This document shows, in pieces, positions 59,650-64,000 of a stretch of 64,000 nucleotides of DNA (position 1 is the stretch's first letter; each line of letters opens with the position of its first letter). The notes below the pieces were generated by a model. The model ran no database searches, was not told the DNA's origin, and saw only the letters and a program-made list of their open reading frames with translations. The position numbers and the translations under genes are program-made. The stretch spans positions 109,836-173,835 of the forward strand of contig VXMF01000037.1 in assembly GCA_009841225.1 (NCBI GenBank), given 5' to 3'. Source of the DNA: Terriglobia bacterium (GTDB lineage: Bacteria; Acidobacteriota; Terriglobia; Bryobacterales; UBA6623).

Positions 59650-59655
59650 ATGTTA
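59650..59655 (-). promoter_or_regulatory. -10 box TAACAT, 7 nt from ATG of the ThuA gene
   Basis: TAACAT, TCAGAGT, then ATG 59642. Lies back to back with the TACAAT box of the divergent gene. Confidence 0.4.
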
Positions 59656-59671
59656 ACCCGTCACAGGTACG

Positions 59672-59677
59672 TACAAT
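59672..59677 (+). promoter_or_regulatory. -10 box TACAAT, 6 nt from TTG of the BtuF-like gene
   Basis: TACAAT, GGGCGC, then TTG 59684. It supports an otherwise doubtful TTG start. Confidence 0.5.
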
Positions 59678-59683
59678 GGGCGC

Positions 59684-60712
59684 TTGGCACAGCAAGGTGA
59701 TCTACGCGTCCTGTCCCTGATCGCGAGCGCGACCGAGATCGTCTCCGCACTCGGGCTGCGAGAGCGGCTGGTGGGGCGGTCGCACGAATGCGACTATCCT
59801 CCCGACGTGCGGGAGCTGCCCCAGGCTACGCAACCCCGCTTCGACGTCCACGCCTCAAGCCAAGAGATCGACAGACAGGTCAAGGCCCTGTCCAGCGAGG
59901 CGCGGGCCCTCGACGCGCTGGGCGTCTACGACATGCGGCCAGGGGCGCTACGCACCACCCGGCCAACCCACATCATCACGCAGAGCCAGTGCGACGTCTG
60001 CGCGGTAAGCCTGCGCGACGTAGAGAGGGCGGTCGCCCGCGCAGCCGGGTGCAACGCGGAGATCGTATCGTTGGAGCCGAACTCCCTAGCCGACATCTGG
60101 GAGGACTTCCAACGAGTGGCGGACGCATTGGGGCATGGCTCGGCAGGCACCCGCTTAGTGGCGGAGACCAAGGCCCGCATCGAGGCGGTCGGCGAAGCCG
60201 CCCGCGATCTACCTTGGCGACCTACCGTGGCAGCGATCGAATGGATTGACCCGCTGATGGCCGCAGGCAACTGGATGCCGGAACTGATCGAAGTCGCCGG
60301 AGGAAGGTGCCTGTTCGGCAGCGCGGGCCAGCACTCGCCCTGGATCGGCTTCGATGACGTGCTGCGAGCCGACCCCGACGTGATCCTGCTGAGCCCGTGC
60401 GGCTTCGACATCCAACGGACGCTGGCGGACGTGCCGATCCTGCAAGCCGAGCCTCGCTGGTCTTCTCTCAAGGCGGTACGCCAAGAGCAGGTCTTCGTCG
60501 CCGACGGCAACCAGTTCTTCAACCGCCCCGGACCCCGGCTGGCCGAATCTGCCGAGATCCTCGCCGAGATCCTTCATCCGGACCGATTCGATTTCGGCCA
60601 CAAGGGCGAAGCCTGGGTAGCAGTACCGCAGAACGAACGGCGCGCCGGAGAGTCCGGCACGGACGCCGTTACAGGCGCACGCCCATGTTGCGGCCGCGCA
60701 GCATCAGCGTAA
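59684..60712 (+). CDS. BtuF-like cobalamin/siderophore-binding protein without signal peptide
   Basis: Substrate-binding-fold protein of 342 residues (periplasmic binding domain_2): LRVLSLIASATEIVSALGL, LVGRSHECDYPP, then IITQSQCDVCAVS, EPNSLADIWEDF, AAIEWIDPLMAAGNWMPELIEVAGG, PDVILLSPCGFD and FNRPGPRLAESAEILAEI. This matches cytosolic cobalamin-binding proteins found outside transport operons. No export signal is visible from the TTG 59684 start, which a TACAAT box 6 nt upstream supports. Its 3' end overlaps htrA by 44 nt on the other strand. Confidence 0.82.
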   Translation: MAQQGDLRVLSLIASATEIVSALGLRERLVGRSHECDYPPDVRELPQATQPRFDVHASSQEIDRQVKALSSEARALDALGVYDMRPGALRTTRPTHIITQSQCDVCAVSLRDVERAVARAAGCNAEIVSLEPNSLADIWEDFQRVADALGHGSAGTRLVAETKARIEAVGEAARDLPWRPTVAAIEWIDPLMAAGNWMPELIEVAGGRCLFGSAGQHSPWIGFDDVLRADPDVILLSPCGFDIQRTLADVPILQAEPRWSSLKAVRQEQVFVADGNQFFNRPGPRLAESAEILAEILHPDRFDFGHKGEAWVAVPQNERRAGESGTDAVTGARPCCGRAASA

Positions 60713-61823
60713 GTTCAAGCTCCGAGCCCCCGCGCAATACGCGCAAGTTCACCCGATCTCCGGCCAGCTTGAGCGAGAGCGCCTGCTGCATCGTGCTCTT
60801 GTTCGTTACTGGCACGCCGTCGACCTCGATGATCACATCCCCGCCCCATGGCACGCGGTAGTTTCCGACGATGATCTCCCGGCTCGCTCCGCGCAGGCCC
60901 GCCTCGGCGGCCGCAGAACCCTTGGCAACGTCTGTGATGAGATACCCGGTCGTGGGCAGGCGCAACGCGCGCGACCAGCGACGCGTGAGGAAGAAACCTT
61001 CCACCCCCATGTCTTGCGGCGGCTGCGCACCGCCCTTGACGAAGCGCAGCAGGGCCTTGGCGCGGTTGATCGGCATGGCGAAGCCGATGCCGATGTTGCC
61101 GCTGGGGCCGTAGATGGCCGTGTTGACTCCGATCACGTTGCCGCTGGAGTCCAGCAGCGGCCCCCCGCTGTTGCCGGGGTTGATAGCCGCGTCGGTCTGG
61201 AAGAGATCTTTCAGCACCCCGCTGCGATCCTGGATGGAGCGTCCGGTCGAACTGATTACCCCCGTGGTCAGAGTGCCTTCCAAGCCAAACGGGTTGCCGA
61301 TCGCCAGCACCTTCTGGCCCACCTTGACCCCGTCGGAATCGCCGAGCGCGAGAAACGGCATCGGGGCTTCCGGGCGAATCTGGATCAGCGCCAGGTCATT
61401 GGCCGGATCCGTGGCCAGCACAGTGGCTTTGTAACGGTTTCCATCGTCGTTCTCGGTCAGCGGGTTGACCTCGAGTTCGGCGCTGCCTTGGATAACGTGG
61501 AAATTCGTGAGGATGCGCCCCTCCGCATCGATCAAGAAGCCGGACCCGGTCGATTCGCTGGGATAGACTTCCAAGAACCAATTCCGTTGCAGCACGGTGC
61601 TTGTGATATGCACCGTCGCCGGGCTCGCCCGGTTGTAGATCTCGATGTTCGACAGCTCGTCGGCGTTGAGCGTCGAATCCGCCTCCGTCCAAAAGGGCTC
61701 TTCGAACACGACCGGGGCCACTCTGCTGAGTTGAACCGGCCACGTGGACCAGAGCACGAGCGCGAGCACGACCAGGGTGCCGCAGAAGATCGCGCGCAGA
61801 GCGCCCCTAGCTGGTCTGGACAT
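60669..61823 (-). CDS. HtrA/DegP-type serine protease with one PDZ domain
   Basis: Envelope protease of 384 residues, anchored by an N-terminal helix (about 10-30). The trypsin-like domain has the full triad: His109 (TNFHVIQG), Asp143 (ANDLALIQI) and Ser219 (NPGNSGGPLL). One PDZ domain follows (about 280-375, GYLITDVAKGSAAAEAGLRG). The domain order matches DegS-like proteases that cleave misfolded or regulatory envelope proteins. The 5' end overlaps coaE by 17 nt. Confidence 0.94.
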   Translation of the reverse strand: MSRPARGALRAIFCGTLVVLALVLWSTWPVQLSRVAPVVFEEPFWTEADSTLNADELSNIEIYNRASPATVHITSTVLQRNWFLEVYPSESTGSGFLIDAEGRILTNFHVIQGSAELEVNPLTENDDGNRYKATVLATDPANDLALIQIRPEAPMPFLALGDSDGVKVGQKVLAIGNPFGLEGTLTTGVISSTGRSIQDRSGVLKDLFQTDAAINPGNSGGPLLDSSGNVIGVNTAIYGPSGNIGIGFAMPINRAKALLRFVKGGAQPPQDMGVEGFFLTRRWSRALRLPTTGYLITDVAKGSAAAEAGLRGASREIIVGNYRVPWGGDVIIEVDGVPVTNKSTMQQALSLKLAGDRVNLRVLRGGSELELTLMLRGRNMGVRL

Positions 61824-62445
61824 CTCCGTGCGCCCCCTTCTTCTCGGCCTCCTTGCGCAGCTGGCCGTAGACCTCGCGGACCTGCTCCAACGTTCTGGCC
61901 TCGGTCCCTCCCGTGTCGATCACGTAGTCAGCGTACTTGCGCTTCTCGTCCAACGGCATCTGCCGGCCGAGCCTCGCTTCGGCCTCGGCGCGAGTGGAGC
62001 GTTCGCGCTGCACGAAGCGATCGATCTGAGCCTCTCGCGGGCAGGACGCCAAGACCAAGCGATCGTAGCGGCGGTAGCTGCCGGTCTCGACCATGATCGC
62101 CGCTTCCACCAAGGCGACTGCGTCCGGGTCGCGCTGCGCGGTCTGCCGGAAAAAGTCTTCCACACGCTCGAAGACGCGCGGATGCACGATGGCGTTGAGG
62201 CGCTCCAACTTGTCCTTGCTCGCGAACACGACCTTGGCCAACGCCTTGCGGTCGATTGCGCCGTCCGCCTGCAGCACTTGCCCGCCAAAGGCGGCGGTCA
62301 CCTCCCCGAGCACGGCCGCGTCTTCCGCCAAGATCGCATGCCCGAGCCGGTCCGCCTGCAAGACTACGCAGCCGAGACGCTCGAATTCGCTAGCTGCGAA
62401 GCTCTTACCGCTAGCCAAGCCGCCCGTCAAGCCGACTCTCAGCAT
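61807..62445 (-). CDS. coaE: Dephospho-CoA kinase
   Basis: Last enzyme of coenzyme A synthesis, 212 residues. Walker A GLTGGLASGKS, then LQADRLGH, the lid and CoA-binding segment NAIVHPRVFERVEDFF, VEAAIMVETGSYRRYDRLVLAS and DYVIDTGGTEARTLEQV. ATG 62445 matches the family start (LRVGLTGG). It begins 27 bp after a tRNA-Gln gene on the same strand and may be read from it. Confidence 0.95.
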   Translation of the reverse strand: MLRVGLTGGLASGKSFAASEFERLGCVVLQADRLGHAILAEDAAVLGEVTAAFGGQVLQADGAIDRKALAKVVFASKDKLERLNAIVHPRVFERVEDFFRQTAQRDPDAVALVEAAIMVETGSYRRYDRLVLASCPREAQIDRFVQRERSTRAEAEARLGRQMPLDEKRKYADYVIDTGGTEARTLEQVREVYGQLRKEAEKKGAHGDVQTS

Positions 62446-62471
62446 TGGCGGGGCGAGACAGCCCAAAGGAG

Positions 62472-62545
62472 TGGCTGGCCGGGGAGGATTCGAACCTCCA
62501 CAACGGGCTCCAAAGGCACGTGTCCTACCGTTAGACGACCGGCCA
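62472..62545 (-). tRNA. tRNA-Gln (anticodon TTG)
   Basis: 74 nt including CCA. Acceptor TGGCCGG pairs with CCGGCCA; the T-arm GGAGG-TTCGAAT-CCTCC is perfect. The anticodon loop CTTTGGA gives TTG at positions 34-36. The anticodon stem CGTGC/GCCCG has one central U-C mismatch, which is unusual but tolerated in some tRNAs. Confidence 0.9.
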
Positions 62546-62611
62546 TCGGCTCGTTCGGTTAGCTTAGCACGGCTCGTCGCGACTAGGGTCCAGCAGCCGC
62601 AGAGCGGACCC

Positions 62612-64000
62612 CTACTGGTAGCCTTCGGTGCTGACAGGCAAGCCGCTGAGCAGAATCTGCTCGCCGGCCTGCAGTCCCGCTCCGATCAAGGCCTCGGTGT
62701 CGCTGACATCCTGCACGTGGACGTCACGGCGGAGAAACTGGCCTTCGCTGTGCACGTAAACGAAGCTCGATTCTTGCCCGTCCGCGCTCCTGAGCGCCTC
62801 GCGCGGCACCAGCACTCCCTCGGGGCGGTTGGAGGCCTGGATGTCGACGCTGGCCGACAAGTCCGGCAAGATGCGCTCGTCATGATCCTCGATCAGGATG
62901 CGCATGGGGATGTGCTTAATGAATGCACCCGGGCTGCCCCGGCTGAACCTCGAGCCGCCCGATGAGGAGCTCGCCATCGCACCCAAGTTCACGACCCGTC
63001 CCCGGAACTGCTCGCCCGGATACGCATCGAGTTCGACCACCGCTTCGTCGCCGATGCGGATGGACTGCGCATCCACCTGATTGACCGACGCACCGACGAC
63101 CATCTGCGATACGTCTACGATGCGCATGAAGAGCGCCCCGGGATAGATCTGGTCGCCCTCGTTGGCTTGGGAGAACTGGCCGCCCCGGCCGAACAGCGTC
63201 TCGTGGACGATCATGCCCGGGATCGGAGCCTTGACTTGAAGCCGCTCAAGGTCGCGCACGTGACGGCCCACGTGCAACTCTTCTTCGCGCACAACCAGCT
63301 CCTGACCGCGAATGCTTGCGTCGTGGACAACTTCCTTGATCCTGCCCTCGTCTTCGAGCTGGCCCCAAGTGGCGCGAGCCTCCTCCGAAACGTTCTTCAG
63401 GACCTCGGCCTCGATCAGAGAGCGCACCTCCGCAGTCTTCAGATCCAACAGCGCCTTCTGGTATTCGGCCTTGGCGGTCACGCGCGCCTGGCGTTCGGTC
63501 TCCTTGAGAATCTGAACGTCGGCGATGTGTTTCTTGAGGTTCGACTCCTCCAGGGCCACGCGTGACTCAACATCCGCGATATGATCCACGAGCCACCTCA
63601 GCTCGAATTCCGCCACGACAGCCCCTGCCTTGACGATGCTGCCAGCAGGCGCAAGGTTCATGATCGTGAGGTCGGCTCTGCCGGCATCGCGCGGGCCGCG
63701 CATCTGGGGCACGCGAATCGCAGCGAAGTTCAGTGTTTCGATTGTCCCGCCGACGCGCAAGGACTTCAGGAGTTCCCCGCCGGTGGCCACGGCCAGCCGG
63801 GCCTGGGAAGCGGCACCTGAGCCCGACGATGTGTCCACGCCGCGATTGGCGAGGGCCCACATCGCCAGAGCGGTCGCCAGCGACGCGACCAAGCACAGGC
63901 CCACGGTGAGCCCGAGGCTGGGCTTGCGGGCCCGCCCGGGGGGGGCGGGAGGCGGAACCGGCTGGGGGCGCCGCTCGACTTGTGGAGCTTCTGGCAGTGG
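62612..64000 (-). CDS. HlyD-family periplasmic adaptor, 5' end beyond window
   Basis: Third membrane-fusion protein in the window, open to base 64000. A Pro-rich cytoplasmic stretch (PPPAPPGRARK) precedes an anchor helix (LGLTVGLCLVASLATALAMW), then the lipoyl half, a long helical hairpin (about 110-220 residues into the visible part), the second half (VKAPIPGMIVHETLF), a beta-barrel with RIGDEAVVELDAYPGEQF, and a membrane-proximal end (LIGAGLQAGEQILLSGLPVST). GTG 63904 is possible, but the upstream frame stays open and coherent, so the true start is probably outside. Confidence 0.85.
   Translation of the reverse strand, partial: PLPEAPQVERRPQPVPPPAPPGRARKPSLGLTVGLCLVASLATALAMWALANRGVDTSSGSGAASQARLAVATGGELLKSLRVGGTIETLNFAAIRVPQMRGPRDAGRADLTIMNLAPAGSIVKAGAVVAEFELRWLVDHIADVESRVALEESNLKKHIADVQILKETERQARVTAKAEYQKALLDLKTAEVRSLIEAEVLKNVSEEARATWGQLEDEGRIKEVVHDASIRGQELVVREEELHVGRHVRDLERLQVKAPIPGMIVHETLFGRGGQFSQANEGDQIYPGALFMRIVDVSQMVVGASVNQVDAQSIRIGDEAVVELDAYPGEQFRGRVVNLGAMASSSSGGSRFSRGSPGAFIKHIPMRILIEDHDERILPDLSASVDIQASNRPEGVLVPREALRSADGQESSFVYVHSEGQFLRRDVHVQDVSDTEALIGAGLQAGEQILLSGLPVSTEGYQ

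Overview
The window is a gene-dense, high-GC bacterial chromosome segment of 64 kb. The best guess is an Acidobacteriota member, possibly marine or host-associated. The clues are an Oar-like TonB receptor with an N-terminal carboxypeptidase-regulatory domain, a cluster of secreted proteins with the G-x-WEGDTLVV motif, DUF6152, many secreted sulfatase/DUF1501/ThuA/arylsulfotransferase enzymes, and a sodium-pumping Na+-NQR. This is an inference from gene content; no rRNA lies in the window.

Layout. 0-10.6 kb: MATE exporter (cut by the left edge), YqiA-type esterase, PabA/TrpG amidotransferase, a UxuA-like sugar-acid dehydratase, a large TonB receptor, a sulfite-oxidase-fold molybdoenzyme, GTPase Der, a MerR regulator and ThiS. 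10.9-18.1 kb: a complete nqrABCDEF-apbE-nqrM operon encoding the pump, its covalent-FMN transferase and its iron-site maturation factor. 18-26.7 kb: an SDR, a GNAT, a secreted protein with eight 18-residue repeats, an outer-membrane barrel, a UshA-like nucleotidase, and a run of Acidobacteria-type secreted proteins with an NHL propeller. 26.7-30.4 kb: a small bacterial-microcompartment operon (class II aldolase, one BMC hexamer, three BMC pentamers) bracketed by VapBC and MazEF toxin-antitoxin pairs. 30.7-43.4 kb: acyl-CoA reductase-like protein, threonine aldolase, sulfatase, an OsmC-family gene with an in-frame UGA, RapZ-HPF, PlsC, DUF1501 and a HEPN/MNT pair. 43.4-50.3 kb: a second sulfatase, CysS, a fucose-type aldose dehydrogenase plus lactonase pair, MurQ and a secreted esterase. 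50.3-56.8 kb: a two-adaptor, MacB-like permease and TolC export operon. 56.8-64 kb: tRNA-Pro with an IS481-type remnant, arylsulfotransferase, ThuA, a BtuF-like protein, HtrA, CoaE, tRNA-Gln and a third adaptor cut by the right edge.

Three observations stand out. (1) At 37343-37807 an OsmC-family gene carries TGA exactly where the peroxidatic cysteine belongs. It is followed in the same frame by the rest of the family fold and by a hairpin that meets the published bacterial SECIS rules, so it is most likely a selenoprotein. (2) About seventeen genes have a TANNNT -10 box ending only 6-8 nt before the start codon (ATG, GTG or TTG), which points to widespread leaderless transcription. (3) The microcompartment aldolase ends in an amphipathic tail of the encapsulation-peptide type. 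The locus lacks the usual aldehyde dehydrogenase, phosphotransacylase and kinase, and sits between two toxin-antitoxin modules.
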